NCBI RefSeq assembly: GCF_900149695.1
Contig: NZ_LT703003.1
Span: 2,407,434 to 2,471,433, forward strand
DNA from: Anderseniella sp. Alg231-50
GTDB lineage: Bacteria; Pseudomonadota; Alphaproteobacteria; Rhizobiales; Aestuariivirgaceae
DNA length: 64,000 nt
Direction of reading: 5' to 3'
Within the stretch, counting starts at the first letter, position 1; each line of letters starts with the position of its first letter. This document shows positions 26,904 through 35,627 of this stretch, one piece after another. The position numbers and the translations under genes were made by a program. The notes beneath the pieces are model-generated. The model was not told where the DNA came from. It ran no database searches and was given only the letters and a program-made list of their open reading frames with translations.

Positions 26904-26967
26904 CAATGCAAAACACAGCTGCATTGGTAGTGCCAGACACTCAAATGGCCATACTTGGCCTTTTTTT
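26904..26967 (+). ncRNA. Candidate small RNA 3' end: two hairpins and a T7 run
   Basis: Hairpin 1 is CAATGCA (26904-26910) with TGCATTG (26920-26926), a 9-nt loop. Hairpin 2 is GGCCA (26947-26951), loop TACT, TGGCC (26956-26960), followed by seven T at 26961-26967. This is a classic intrinsic terminator on the plus strand, but the nearest plus-strand gene upstream ends at 21800. A short transcript starting perhaps near 26830-26890 would explain it; no clear promoter was found. Confidence 0.45.
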
Positions 26968-27202
26968 AGACTCACTTTGCCCTGAATTAGAGCATGTACT
27001 AAATGCTGAAATCAGCCTACTGACTTGCTGAACGTAGCGCTATTTAGTGCACGCAAGGTAAGAATTTCAATTTGTTGATAAGTTAACGTGGCCACACAAT
27101 TGCCAGCATACGAACATAATTTTACCCGATTCTTTACTCGTTTAAACCTGATTCGATATTCACAATCTGAGCCCTGAAAATGGGATGGCACGGCGTGTAA
27201 GT

Positions 27203-27220
27203 GTACGTATCCGTACGTAT
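27203..27220. promoter_or_regulatory. Tandem GTACGTAT sites upstream of the TAXI gene
   Basis: GTACGTAT occurs at 27203-27210 and again at 27213-27220, exactly 10 bp apart, each with a self-complementary TACGTA core. They end 45 bp before the TAXI start codon, as expected for a dimeric regulator bound on one face of the helix. Confidence 0.4.
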
Positions 27221-27265
27221 AGTCTTACCCAAAGTCCTGGTGTTTACGCCGGGCAAAGGGGTCAT

Positions 27266-28405
27266 ATGTATCGTTTGTTTTCTGCGGCGGTTGCCGCATT
27301 GTTCTCTCTTGTGGTTATCAGTATTGTCCCTGTCGGATCAGCGTTTGGGCAAGCCCATTCCGATAGGGTGCAGGCTGCAAACAATGACACCGTGAGTGTG
27401 ATCTCTGGCGGCATCGGAGGAACTTATATCCGGATAGCCGCCGATTTGCAGGCCGAACTGGATGATATCGATAATCTGCGCATCCTGCCTATTGTCGGCA
27501 AGGGTTCCATCAAGAATATCGAGGATTTGCTGTATCTGCGCGGGGTTGATGTCGCCATCGTTCAATCGGATGTTCTGACCTATTTGCGCAACAAGAAAGT
27601 TTACGGCGATATTCGCAACCGGGTGAACTACATCACCAAGCTCTACAATGAAGAGCTGCATCTGGTCGCACGCCGGGACATAACAGACATCAGGCAACTT
27701 CGCGGCAAGAAGGTAAACTTCGGCGGTAAGGGTTCAGGCACCTACATGACGTCCGAAACAGTGTTCGGCGCTCTCGGAATCAAGGTCACCCCGTCCAGCC
27801 ACGGCTACGAAGACGCCCTGGAGAAAGTGCGCACCGGCAAGATTGATGCAATGGTCTATGTCGCCGGCAAACCCGCATCCATTTTCACTTCCGTCAAAAA
27901 GGATGACGGACTGCACATCGTGCCGGTCCCCTACACGGCAAAACTGCAGCGCAGCTACCTGCCGGCAAAGCTGAGCTCGAAGGACTACGGCAATATGGTG
28001 GATGCTGACAGCCCGGTTGATACCATCGCAGTCGGGGCAGTCATGGCGGTGTTCAACTGGAAACCGAAGACCGGGCGCTATTATCGCGTGAAGCGGTTTA
28101 TCGAAAGCTTCTTCGCGCAGTTTGACGAATTCCAGAAGGCACCGCGGCACCAGAAATGGGGTGAAGTGAACCTCGCCGCGGAATTGCCGGGCTGGCGCAG
28201 GTATTCGGTTGCAAGGGACTGGCTTGCGGCAAACCAGGCCAAGGTGGCTACAGCTGCGCCGACCAAGAAACAGCGTAAACTGTTTGAGGCGTTCCAGGCG
28301 TATCTCGCCAGTCAGGGTCGCACGGTGGCACTCAGCCAGTCAGACCAGAAGATACTGTTCAACAAATTTATCCAATGGAATGAGGCGGTTTCCAAGGCAA
28401 ACTAG
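27266..28405 (+). CDS. TAXI-family TRAP solute-binding protein (no permease nearby)
   Basis: 379 residues from ATG 27266, with AAAGGGG upstream; the longer frame to 27185 has an unlikely basic N-terminus. A signal peptide ends near SAFGQA. The TAXI hallmark VSVISGGIGGTYIRIAADL (about 43-60) begins the mature domain, followed by VDVAIVQSDVL and GKKVNFGGKGSGTYMTSETVF. TAXI proteins usually serve a fused TRAP permease, but none is in the window; instead the gene is followed by a Sel1-like membrane protein after 78 nt. It may be a sensor-type binding protein. Ligand unknown. Confidence 0.85.
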   Translation: MYRLFSAAVAALFSLVVISIVPVGSAFGQAHSDRVQAANNDTVSVISGGIGGTYIRIAADLQAELDDIDNLRILPIVGKGSIKNIEDLLYLRGVDVAIVQSDVLTYLRNKKVYGDIRNRVNYITKLYNEELHLVARRDITDIRQLRGKKVNFGGKGSGTYMTSETVFGALGIKVTPSSHGYEDALEKVRTGKIDAMVYVAGKPASIFTSVKKDDGLHIVPVPYTAKLQRSYLPAKLSSKDYGNMVDADSPVDTIAVGAVMAVFNWKPKTGRYYRVKRFIESFFAQFDEFQKAPRHQKWGEVNLAAELPGWRRYSVARDWLAANQAKVATAAPTKKQRKLFEAFQAYLASQGRTVALSQSDQKILFNKFIQWNEAVSKAN

Positions 28406-28483
28406 ACAAAGCATGCCGGGAAAACCCGGCCAGTAAGTAAGTCGATCCAACGAGGTCGCGCGCGTAACAGGGAAAATGACATC

Positions 28484-29863
28484 ATGAGCAAGAAGGCCGA
28501 CGACAATCGAAGTTCACTGGATTCATTAAGGCTAGATCTGGCCGAAATAGGCGATGAAATCTGGAATGATCAACAGGCGACCAACCTGGATGACGCCGAC
28601 CCGTCCTCGACATCTTCCCCGCTTGGTGCAGGTGCAGTTAAACATGATGCCCGCGACATCCCTGCAAAGGCCGCGCAGCGCCCTGCGCGCGCGTCAAAAT
28701 TCAGGTCCCGCGAAGAGGTCTTCGAACACCGCATGGCTGTCATGGCACATCGGCGCGCCCAGCTTGACGCCCATCGCAACAGGCAGGCCCGCAAGTGGTA
28801 TGCATTCTCTGCTGCGCTGATGTTTATCGGTGCCAGCGGCCTTGGCGCATTTTACTACAGGACAGCCGACGACTGGAAGTTCCTCTCCTCCTACAGCCTG
28901 GATGCGCCGGATTTGCAAGGTCTGCAAACCGCATCTGCAGCAGGTGGCGGCAGCGCCGTGGAGGATTCGTCGAGCTCCCACTTCCAGAACGCGGAAGCGT
29001 TGGCACTATCTTCATCTTCTGCGATCGAACCGCAGCAAGCGGTTGAGGAAGTAACCGAAGTAGCAGCGGTTGAAATTCCCCGGCTGCCGGACCTGGAGAC
29101 TGAAAAAGCCGCCGAACCGGTTCGTGAACCAGTTGCACCGATCCAGGTTCAGAATGAAGCTGCTGCCAAGCAGGTCGTTGCTGAATCCAAGCCCGCCAAA
29201 CCGGCTCCCAACTTCGTCAAACCGGCAGCCAAACGGCTTGTGCGTATCGCCCCCACAGCGATGCCGGCAGCGCCTGACACCATCTACAACCTGAACAAGG
29301 CGCAAGCGGCAGCGGCTTCCGATACTGCCACCAGCGAACTCATCATGGTGCCTGTTGAAACAGCAAAGCAGGAAACGGAACAGAAAGTTGCCAGCCTGTC
29401 GCCACAGGTGACAGCTCCCAAGTCCAACACTGTTTCTGCGACAGCCACCGATGCCGACGATGCTGCCATTGAAAGCGCATTGAGTGTACCGCCGGAATCA
29501 ATGGAGCTGGGAAACTCCGATCTGGCCGAGGATAAAACGGCAGATGACAGCAAGAGTCCTCTGCCTTCAAAGAACGGCAAGAAGGTTAGTATTCTGCTTG
29601 AGCGTGGCGACAAATTATTGCTGCTTGGCGACATCGTATCGGCACGTCAGCTCTATCAGCACGCTTTCCAGCAGGGCGATCAGCTTGCCGCCGCCAGGAT
29701 CGGTTCTACCTATGACCCGCGCATATTTGCTCAACTGGGTGTGCAGGGCCTGAGGCCGGATTCCAAACTGGCGCTGGACTGGTACAACAAGGCTGTCGAC
29801 GCTGGCGACGAAAGTGCAAAGCAAACCGCGCGCTCCCTCAGCAGGCAAATCAATCAGCCCTGA
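28484..29863 (+). CDS. Single-pass membrane protein with C-terminal Sel1-like repeat
   Basis: 459 residues. A charged N-terminal segment with a basic helix (75-104), one membrane helix (about 105-125), a long low-complexity region rich in Ala, Ser, Pro and Glu (130-365), and a C-terminal helical part whose LLLGDIVSARQLYQHAFQQG and DSKLALDWYNKAVDAGDE look like Sel1/TPR units. The C-terminal end would be periplasmic if the basic side stays inside. It probably shares a transcript with the TAXI protein and could scaffold it, but that is inference. No family name is certain. Confidence 0.75.
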   Translation: MSKKADDNRSSLDSLRLDLAEIGDEIWNDQQATNLDDADPSSTSSPLGAGAVKHDARDIPAKAAQRPARASKFRSREEVFEHRMAVMAHRRAQLDAHRNRQARKWYAFSAALMFIGASGLGAFYYRTADDWKFLSSYSLDAPDLQGLQTASAAGGGSAVEDSSSSHFQNAEALALSSSSAIEPQQAVEEVTEVAAVEIPRLPDLETEKAAEPVREPVAPIQVQNEAAAKQVVAESKPAKPAPNFVKPAAKRLVRIAPTAMPAAPDTIYNLNKAQAAAASDTATSELIMVPVETAKQETEQKVASLSPQVTAPKSNTVSATATDADDAAIESALSVPPESMELGNSDLAEDKTADDSKSPLPSKNGKKVSILLERGDKLLLLGDIVSARQLYQHAFQQGDQLAAARIGSTYDPRIFAQLGVQGLRPDSKLALDWYNKAVDAGDESAKQTARSLSRQINQP

Positions 29864-30113
29864 GCCCTGCTGGACAGATGTGAGAGCCAGTCGGGTTGGC
29901 AATTGCGTGGCTCGTGATCTTGACTCAGATTTACACACCCGTGGCCGGCGTGCCTGTTCTTAAGTCGTTCTCCTGACGCTTTCGCAGCATCACAAGGGGG
30001 GAATGTGCGCCACCGCAATATTCTTCCACAATCCGCACGACTTGCGATTGTTCAAGATGTTATTGTCTGCTATCGAGTTACCTTGCTGTAAGAATTGCAA
30101 TGGTGAGTGGGCG

Positions 30114-30956
30114 ATGAGCATGCAGGGGCTGACAATTCCAAAGTTGCCGGACATATTGATGCCTGTTCCGGTGGTGAAGTCTGGCGAGGACGTTGGCAAG
30201 TACATCCGGCTGGCATTGATGACGGCGATGCTGTCGGTGTGTTTCGAACGGATTCCGGGTGAGTTCAAACCGGACAATTTTCATTGGTTTTTTTCGACAG
30301 CTGTACTTTTAGGTGCAGTCGTTACACTGGCAGGCACCTTGTCCGAGAAATACAGCCGGATTGCCGTCGCCGCTTTCTGCGTCGTCTTCCTGTATGATGT
30401 TGCTATCGCATGGTCCGGCCAGGCAAACCACGGCTGGCTTGCCGTTTGGACGATACCGATCGCGATATTCTTCACGAAATGGTGGCAACAACCGCTGTAT
30501 GCAGATTACCTGCGCATCACCCTCGGTGTTGTCATGCTGGGTGCTGCGGCGCAGAAGCTGCTTGCAGGCACCTATCTCGACGGATCGTACATTGCCTACT
30601 TGAGTTATTTTGGCACTACCACCGAAAACATGTTTCGCATTCTTTGTTCTGAAGACACGCTGAACAATCCATGCGGCTGGCACATATTCCTTGGCACGTT
30701 CATAGTGATCTGGCAGATCGCGGTAGGATTACTGCTTCTGGCCGGTGTCAAATCGTTGATTTTCCTGACAGTCGAAGTGGGCTTTCTGCTTGGCGCGGGG
30801 CTGTATGCGGACGAGATGAATTTTCAGGTCCTGAACATTGCGTTGTTGTGTATAGCATTCAGAGTGGGAATGTCTTATTCGCTGTTTGCAGTTTGTGGTG
30901 CTCTGCTGCTGATCGACATGCACGGAATTGGGGAGTTCGTCAATTATGTCCTTTGA
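30114..30956 (+). CDS. Multi-pass membrane protein (HTTM/DoxX-like)
   Basis: 280 residues from ATG 30114; an in-frame ATG at 30003 would add 37 residues and has AGGGGGGA too close before it, so the start is open. Seven or so hydrophobic helices. YADYLRITLGVVMLGAAAQKLLAGTY is like the HTTM and DoxX families, in which a helix carries Q-K-L-x-x-G. The stop overlaps the next gene by 11 nt, and that gene overlaps a DUF393 gene, the same partner seen with HTTM proteins elsewhere. Function unknown. Confidence 0.65.
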   Translation: MSMQGLTIPKLPDILMPVPVVKSGEDVGKYIRLALMTAMLSVCFERIPGEFKPDNFHWFFSTAVLLGAVVTLAGTLSEKYSRIAVAAFCVVFLYDVAIAWSGQANHGWLAVWTIPIAIFFTKWWQQPLYADYLRITLGVVMLGAAAQKLLAGTYLDGSYIAYLSYFGTTTENMFRILCSEDTLNNPCGWHIFLGTFIVIWQIAVGLLLLAGVKSLIFLTVEVGFLLGAGLYADEMNFQVLNIALLCIAFRVGMSYSLFAVCGALLLIDMHGIGEFVNYVL

Positions 30957-31464
30957 ACTTCCATTCTCAAAGCCGTCCGGCTGGTCCATTCAAAAGATCG
31001 TCCTGTTGGGGCTTATTTTGGTCCATTCGGTATGGATCGTTGTTCATCTGAACCTGGTATCGCGGGATATGATAAACCAGTGGAAACTGGGGGGCTATGG
31101 CATGTATACCGGTCCTCATCCCACCCCCTTAATTCATTTTTTCGATGCGCGTTTTGAGGGGTTTGAGGTAACCATGGACCAAAAAGACGTTCTTACGCTG
31201 GCGCGCGACAACCTGTATTTCATTTTCCGCTGCCGGCCCCTGAAAGTGGAGTCCATAAAAAAATTGCTCAGGAACAATCCCAGGTATATCGGTGTCCCCT
31301 TACGATTTATCGTGACGGAGAAGGAGATGAAGCGAAACCCGATCCGGCCTGAACGGTTGCCACACGCAATTCTTGAAATCCGCTGGACCGGAAAAAGCAC
31401 ATTCGACTATGCCGGAAAGGTATGCGGAAAAATTTTCCGGGGCGAAGCTGAACTGAAACCATGA
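30946..31464 (+). CDS. Unknown protein with one N-terminal membrane helix
   Basis: 172 residues from ATG 30946 with GGGGAG 11 nt upstream. One helix near 19-39 (IVLLGLILVHSVWIVVHLNL) is followed by a soluble domain of about 125 residues with WKLGGYGMYT at its start, a mixed alpha/beta pattern and a basic surface (RLPHAILEIRW). I do not recognise the family. The stop overlaps the start of the DUF393 gene (ATGA), so it belongs to the same three-gene unit. Confidence 0.75.
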   Translation: MSFELPFSKPSGWSIQKIVLLGLILVHSVWIVVHLNLVSRDMINQWKLGGYGMYTGPHPTPLIHFFDARFEGFEVTMDQKDVLTLARDNLYFIFRCRPLKVESIKKLLRNNPRYIGVPLRFIVTEKEMKRNPIRPERLPHAILEIRWTGKSTFDYAGKVCGKIFRGEAELKP

Positions 31465-31856
31465 CATCTCCTGCAATCACCCTTGTTTATGACGGCGATT
31501 GCCCGGTTTGCCGGAACTATACCCAACATTTGTCAATCAAGCAGGCCGCCGGGACTTTCGAGCTTCTCAATGCTCGCGACAACCCGCCAATCGTCAAGGA
31601 AATCAACGCACTGAACCTTGATATGGACGAAGGTTTTGTCCTCAAGATCGGAGATCAGTTCTATCATGGCGCGGACGCCATCCACACCCTGGCATTGCTG
31701 AGCACCCAAACCGGTGTGTTCAACAGGATGAACTTCCTGGTTTTCAGGTCAAAAACCCTGTCCAGGATCCTCTATCCGATTCTCAAGACAGGCCGCGCCC
31801 TGCTGTTGGCTATGCTTGGAAATACCAAGCTGAACAATCTGGAAAACCGGGAATGA
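31461..31856 (+). CDS. DCC-family (DUF393) thiol-disulfide oxidoreductase
   Basis: 131 residues. The family signature YDGDCPVCRNY (about 10-20) gives the D-G-x-C-P-x-C active site near a thioredoxin-like fold, and FYHGADAIHTLALL is the second conserved part with a hydrophobic C-terminal helix. It probably acts on thiols at the membrane face. Translation is coupled to the preceding unknown protein through a 4-nt overlap. Confidence 0.88.
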   Translation: MTSPAITLVYDGDCPVCRNYTQHLSIKQAAGTFELLNARDNPPIVKEINALNLDMDEGFVLKIGDQFYHGADAIHTLALLSTQTGVFNRMNFLVFRSKTLSRILYPILKTGRALLLAMLGNTKLNNLENRE

Positions 31857-31872
31857 TCGGCAGGTGACCAGC

Positions 31873-32067
31873 TTACCGGGCCGCCAGCAATGCCTGCTTC
31901 AGCACATCAGGGTTTCCAATATGATTGGCCAGTATGAGAATGAGGCGGGCATTGAATGCCTGGCTCTCTTCGTCGCTCAATCCGTCATGGGCGTTTAAGA
32001 GATCCGCATAAAAGTCGTCATGTTCAGCCATGTTCAGTGCCGTAACAAGCTGGTCACCCTGTGACAT
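31873..32067 (-). CDS. DUF2783 family small protein
   Basis: 64 residues from ATG 32067 with GGGAGAA upstream. The acidic helical sequence NMAEHDDFYADLLNAHDGLSDEE and the C-terminal LANHIGNPDVLKQAL fit DUF2783. It overlaps the 3' end of the FAD monooxygenase gene by 14 nt, the usual setting of this family beside MhpA-like hydroxylases, so an accessory role is likely; none has been shown that I know of. Confidence 0.78.
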   Translation of the reverse strand: MSQGDQLVTALNMAEHDDFYADLLNAHDGLSDEESQAFNARLILILANHIGNPDVLKQALLAAR

Positions 32068-33658
32068 GAAAGTTCTCCCGGTTGTTTGCCAGCACACCTG
32101 ATATTGCCTCGCTCACACAGCTCCTTGAATACTGCGTCCATCTGGCGACGATGTGCTGGTCCGGCCGCAACAGGTAAAGCGCCTGTGGCTCATCACCCAG
32201 ATAGCGCGCGCGAACATCGTCACTTGCCTCTACTTCCAGGATCACAACACCATCGGGTGGTTCTTCCCCGTCCGGCATCGACAATCCTATCAACAGCAGA
32301 CAGAAATTATTGCCGGTCCTGTTCAACAGCCAGTCATCGCCCAGGGGTGCGTCCTGGGCTGGTGCACCGGGACACGCCGGTTCAGGAAGTTTGTGTTCCA
32401 CGCCAAGGTTTTGATGTTTGGCAGCATAACTGCATGGCACCGACAAGCGCCCGGAATTGACCAGGGTCCGGGCAAATTCCACCTCACCTGCCAGGCGCAG
32501 CGTTGCTTCCTGAAACCGTTTCTCCATCGCCGACTTCGGCGTCATGAAGGACGTGGCACGCGCGGAATTCGACAGGTTTTCATCCGCTGCCTCAACGCGT
32601 TCCGTATTGTAGGTTTCCAACAGCTCAGTCGGCACCTGAAACCTGACAATCTGGGCAAGTTTCCAGCACAGATTGTCTATGTCCTGGATACCGCCATTGC
32701 CGCCACGGGCACCGAACGGCGAAACCACGTGCGCTGAATCACCAGCAAAGACGATCCTGCCGTGAACGAAGCGCTCGAGCCGGGCGCACTGAAACGAATA
32801 CACCGAGACCCAGTCAAGCTCGAAGGGACGATCTCCCATCATCGCCTTGATGCGGGGAACAACCCGCTCCGGTTTGCTCTCTTCCTCCGCATCGGCATTT
32901 GCGCCCAATTGCAGGTCAATGCGGTAAATATTGTCCGGTTGCTTGTGCAGCAGGGCAGACTGGCCTGAATGAAACGGCGGTTCAAACCAGAACCAGCGCT
33001 CGGACGGAAAATCCGCCTTCATCTCGACATCTGCTATCAGAAACCGTTCATCGAAATGCGTGCCTTCGAACGACAGGCCGAGCATTGAACGAACCGGCGA
33101 GCGCGCGCCATCGCAGGCAACAGCGAAACCCGCTTCCAGGTCATAGTCGCCGTCCGGCGTGGAGACTTGAAGCGTTACCGCGTCCTTGTGCTGTCCAATG
33201 CCGGTTACCTTGTTCTTCCACCTGAGATCGATCAGATCTGGAAAGTCGGCACATCTGTCAACCAGATATTGCTCGACATGGTACTGCTGCAGATTGATGA
33301 AGGCGGGCATTTTGTGTCCGGCCTGCTGCAGCAGGTCAAAACTGTAGACCTCGCGGTCACGATGGAACAACCGTCCGACTTTCCAGGTCACGCCTTTTTC
33401 CACCATGCGCTCGCCGACACCGAGCCTGTCGAATATTTCCAGCGTGCGCTTGGCCCAGCAAATGGCCCGGGAGCCGACCGACACCACATCATTGTCGTCC
33501 AGCACGACACAGCGCACTCCATGCAGCGCCAGGTCGATTGCTGCGCTGAGCCCAACCGGTCCGGCACCTATTATGACAACCGGATAAGGACCAGTGCCTT
33601 TGCCCGACAGTTCCGGTGCGACGGAGTATTCGAACGGCTGGTAGTCGTAACTGCTCAT
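32054..33658 (-). CDS. FAD-dependent aromatic hydroxylase (MhpA-like)
   Basis: 534 residues. The FAD site VVIIGAGPVGLSAAIDLALHG (each motif at about 27-47), the second motif ACDGARSPVRSMLG, and the FAD-ribityl motif RIVFAGDSAHVVSPFGARGGN identify a class A flavoprotein monooxygenase of the 3-(3-hydroxyphenyl)propionate hydroxylase type. In an operon with homogentisate dioxygenase it probably hydroxylates a hydroxyphenylacetate to homogentisate, such as 3-hydroxyphenylacetate at C6; this is inference. Downstream of the MBL-fold gene by 3 nt. Confidence 0.88.
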   Translation of the reverse strand: MSSYDYQPFEYSVAPELSGKGTGPYPVVIIGAGPVGLSAAIDLALHGVRCVVLDDNDVVSVGSRAICWAKRTLEIFDRLGVGERMVEKGVTWKVGRLFHRDREVYSFDLLQQAGHKMPAFINLQQYHVEQYLVDRCADFPDLIDLRWKNKVTGIGQHKDAVTLQVSTPDGDYDLEAGFAVACDGARSPVRSMLGLSFEGTHFDERFLIADVEMKADFPSERWFWFEPPFHSGQSALLHKQPDNIYRIDLQLGANADAEEESKPERVVPRIKAMMGDRPFELDWVSVYSFQCARLERFVHGRIVFAGDSAHVVSPFGARGGNGGIQDIDNLCWKLAQIVRFQVPTELLETYNTERVEAADENLSNSARATSFMTPKSAMEKRFQEATLRLAGEVEFARTLVNSGRLSVPCSYAAKHQNLGVEHKLPEPACPGAPAQDAPLGDDWLLNRTGNNFCLLLIGLSMPDGEEPPDGVVILEVEASDDVRARYLGDEPQALYLLRPDQHIVARWTQYSRSCVSEAISGVLANNRENFHVTG

Positions 33659-33661
33659 GAA

Positions 33662-34612
33662 CTAACCCTGCAGCGCTTCCCACATCTGCTTGTCGCGGGC
33701 CGCGGTCCAGATGCGCGGCGTATCCACATCGCGAGCCTCATCGAAAGCGCGTGCCACATTGAATGGCAGGCAGTGTTCATAGATGGCATAGTCGGAAAAC
33801 TTCGGATCACATTGTTCGCGGCATGCCTCGTATGCAGCCTTCAGATCGCCGCCCTTCAGGGCAATCCGGGCAACCGGATTGAAGGTTGAGCGAACAAAGT
33901 CGGCGGTAAGATCAAGCGCCTCGCCAACCATTTCACGGCCGACAAGCGCGTCCCCCCTGCCCGGTGCGATCGCATCGACATCCCAGTCGCGTATGGTCTC
34001 AAGCGTTTCCGGCCAATCCAGGAAATGCCCGTCCCCGCAATAACACGCAGATTTGTACTCGACGATGTCCCCGGTAAACATGACGTTTGCATCGGGCACA
34101 TGGGCCACGATATCACCGGCAGTGTGGGCTCGTCCGAGGTACATCAGGTCGATGCGGCGATTGCCGAGATAGACCGTCATGCGGTCATTGAAAGTCGCTG
34201 TGGGCCAGGTCAGGCCTGGGATGCTTTCATGGCCCTGAAACAACCGGGGAAACCGTTCAAACTCCGAATCCCAGTCCTCCTGGCCACGTTCAACAACCAT
34301 GGCGCGGGCCATTTCGGACATGATGACCTCATTGGAACCATAGGCAGACGCGCCAAGCACGCGTACCGCATGATAATGGCTCAGCACCACATGCGTGATC
34401 GGCTTGTCGGTCACGGTTCTGATTTTCTCGATGACCTTGCCGGCAAGCCGGGGCGTGGCCTGCGCGTCAACGATCATCACACTGTCATCGCCAATGATAA
34501 CGCCGGTGTTCGGATCACCTTCAGCGGTAAAGGCGTACAGGTTGTCGCCGATCTCGTTGAATGAAATCTTCTTCTCTTCCATGTCACCGGTGGATGCGAA
34601 TTGTTTAGCCAT
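33662..34612 (-). CDS. Metallo-beta-lactamase-fold protein with altered metal-binding motif
   Basis: 316 residues from ATG 34612 (MAKQFASTGDMEEKK). The fold is clear from DDSVMIVDAQATPRLAGKVI, LGRAHTAGDIVAH and VMFTGDIVEY. However the canonical HxHxDH motif reads HYHAVR (79-84), so Asp and the last His are lost, and the late G-H motif reads APGRGDALVG with Arg for His. Metal binding, if any, must differ from standard hydrolases. It overlaps the fahA gene by 8 nt and sits inside the homogentisate operon. A thioester or ring-fission product hydrolase is possible; no function is known. Confidence 0.85.
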   Translation of the reverse strand: MAKQFASTGDMEEKKISFNEIGDNLYAFTAEGDPNTGVIIGDDSVMIVDAQATPRLAGKVIEKIRTVTDKPITHVVLSHYHAVRVLGASAYGSNEVIMSEMARAMVVERGQEDWDSEFERFPRLFQGHESIPGLTWPTATFNDRMTVYLGNRRIDLMYLGRAHTAGDIVAHVPDANVMFTGDIVEYKSACYCGDGHFLDWPETLETIRDWDVDAIAPGRGDALVGREMVGEALDLTADFVRSTFNPVARIALKGGDLKAAYEACREQCDPKFSDYAIYEHCLPFNVARAFDEARDVDTPRIWTAARDKQMWEALQG

Positions 34613-35621
34613 GGTGTCTGACAACCTTTTGTGTGATTGAGCCAAAAATCGAACTGCCCGCTTCCGTCATCATTCGGATGTCCACGACATCTCCAAACGA
34701 CATGAACGGCGTGTGCGCACTACCATCGCGGATAGTCTCGACCATCCGCAACTCCGCGATACAGGAATACCCCGCCCCGCCATCGGTGACCGACTTGCCC
34801 GGCGATCCCTCTGGCCCCTTGTTGGAAACGGTACCGGAACCGATTATCGAGCCTGCACACAGGGGCCGGCTACGTGCGGCATGGCAAATCAGGTCGCCGA
34901 AATCGAACGTCATGTCGACGCCGGCATCCGGTTTACCGAACGCCTTGCCGTTCAGGTCGGACAATAGCGGCAGATGCAGCTTGCCATCCGCCCAGGCGGT
35001 CCCGAGCTCGTCCGGTGTTACAGCTATCGGAGAAAATGCTGTTGACGGCTTGGACTGGAAAAACCCGAATCCCTTTGCCAGTTCACCCGGTATGAGGTTT
35101 CGCAGAGACACGTCATTGGCCAGCATGATCAGCACAACATGGTCGAGTGCCGCCTCGCGCGACACCCCCATCGGCACATCATTGGTGACAACCGCAATCT
35201 CGGCTTCGAAATCCATGCCCCAGGCTTCATGCGCCAGCACGATTTCACCGTGCGGATCCAGAAAACTGTCCGACCCGCCCTGGTACATCAGCGGCTCTGC
35301 CCAGAAGCTTTCAGGCATTTGCGCGCCACGGGCTTTTCGAACCAGTTCCACATGGTTCACGAAGGCCGATCCATCTGCCCACTGGAACGCGCGAGGCAGC
35401 GGTGACCGGCAGCGGGATTGCTCGAACGGCCCGCCCATGTCTTCGTCGCGTTCCAGCAACGCAGCGTGACGTGCCAGCTCCGGGGTTACTTCGTCCCAGT
35501 TGTCCAGTGCCTGCTGCAGGGTTGGCGCAATCGCGGACACACCAACACACCGTGTCAGGTCGGATGTTACGATCACGAGAGAACCGTCGCGGGTGCCATT
35601 ATCAAGGGATGCCAGCTTCAT
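34605..35621 (-). CDS. fahA: Fumarylacetoacetate hydrolase family protein
   Basis: 338 residues. It has the FAH metal and catalytic features MDFEAEIAVVTNDVP (acidic ligands), HVVLIMLANDVSLRNLIP, FQSKPSTAFSP, and GSIIGSGTVSNKGPEGSPG. This form splits fumarylacetoacetate, the ring-fission product of homogentisate after isomerisation, into fumarate and acetoacetate. It starts 6 nt after hmgA. No maleylacetoacetate isomerase gene is found in the window. Confidence 0.9.
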   Translation of the reverse strand: MKLASLDNGTRDGSLVIVTSDLTRCVGVSAIAPTLQQALDNWDEVTPELARHAALLERDEDMGGPFEQSRCRSPLPRAFQWADGSAFVNHVELVRKARGAQMPESFWAEPLMYQGGSDSFLDPHGEIVLAHEAWGMDFEAEIAVVTNDVPMGVSREAALDHVVLIMLANDVSLRNLIPGELAKGFGFFQSKPSTAFSPIAVTPDELGTAWADGKLHLPLLSDLNGKAFGKPDAGVDMTFDFGDLICHAARSRPLCAGSIIGSGTVSNKGPEGSPGKSVTDGGAGYSCIAELRMVETIRDGSAHTPFMSFGDVVDIRMMTEAGSSIFGSITQKVVRHHG

Positions 35622-35627
35622 GGAGAA

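Larger units (their letters stand above)
26708..27265. other. 557-nt AT-rich gap with an orphan terminator and tandem TACGTA sites
   Basis: No convincing open frame on either strand. The left half holds two hairpins and a T run (26904-26967) described separately. The right half is AT-rich and should contain the promoter of the TAXI gene; two GTACGTAT repeats lie at 27203-27220. Confidence 0.6.
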
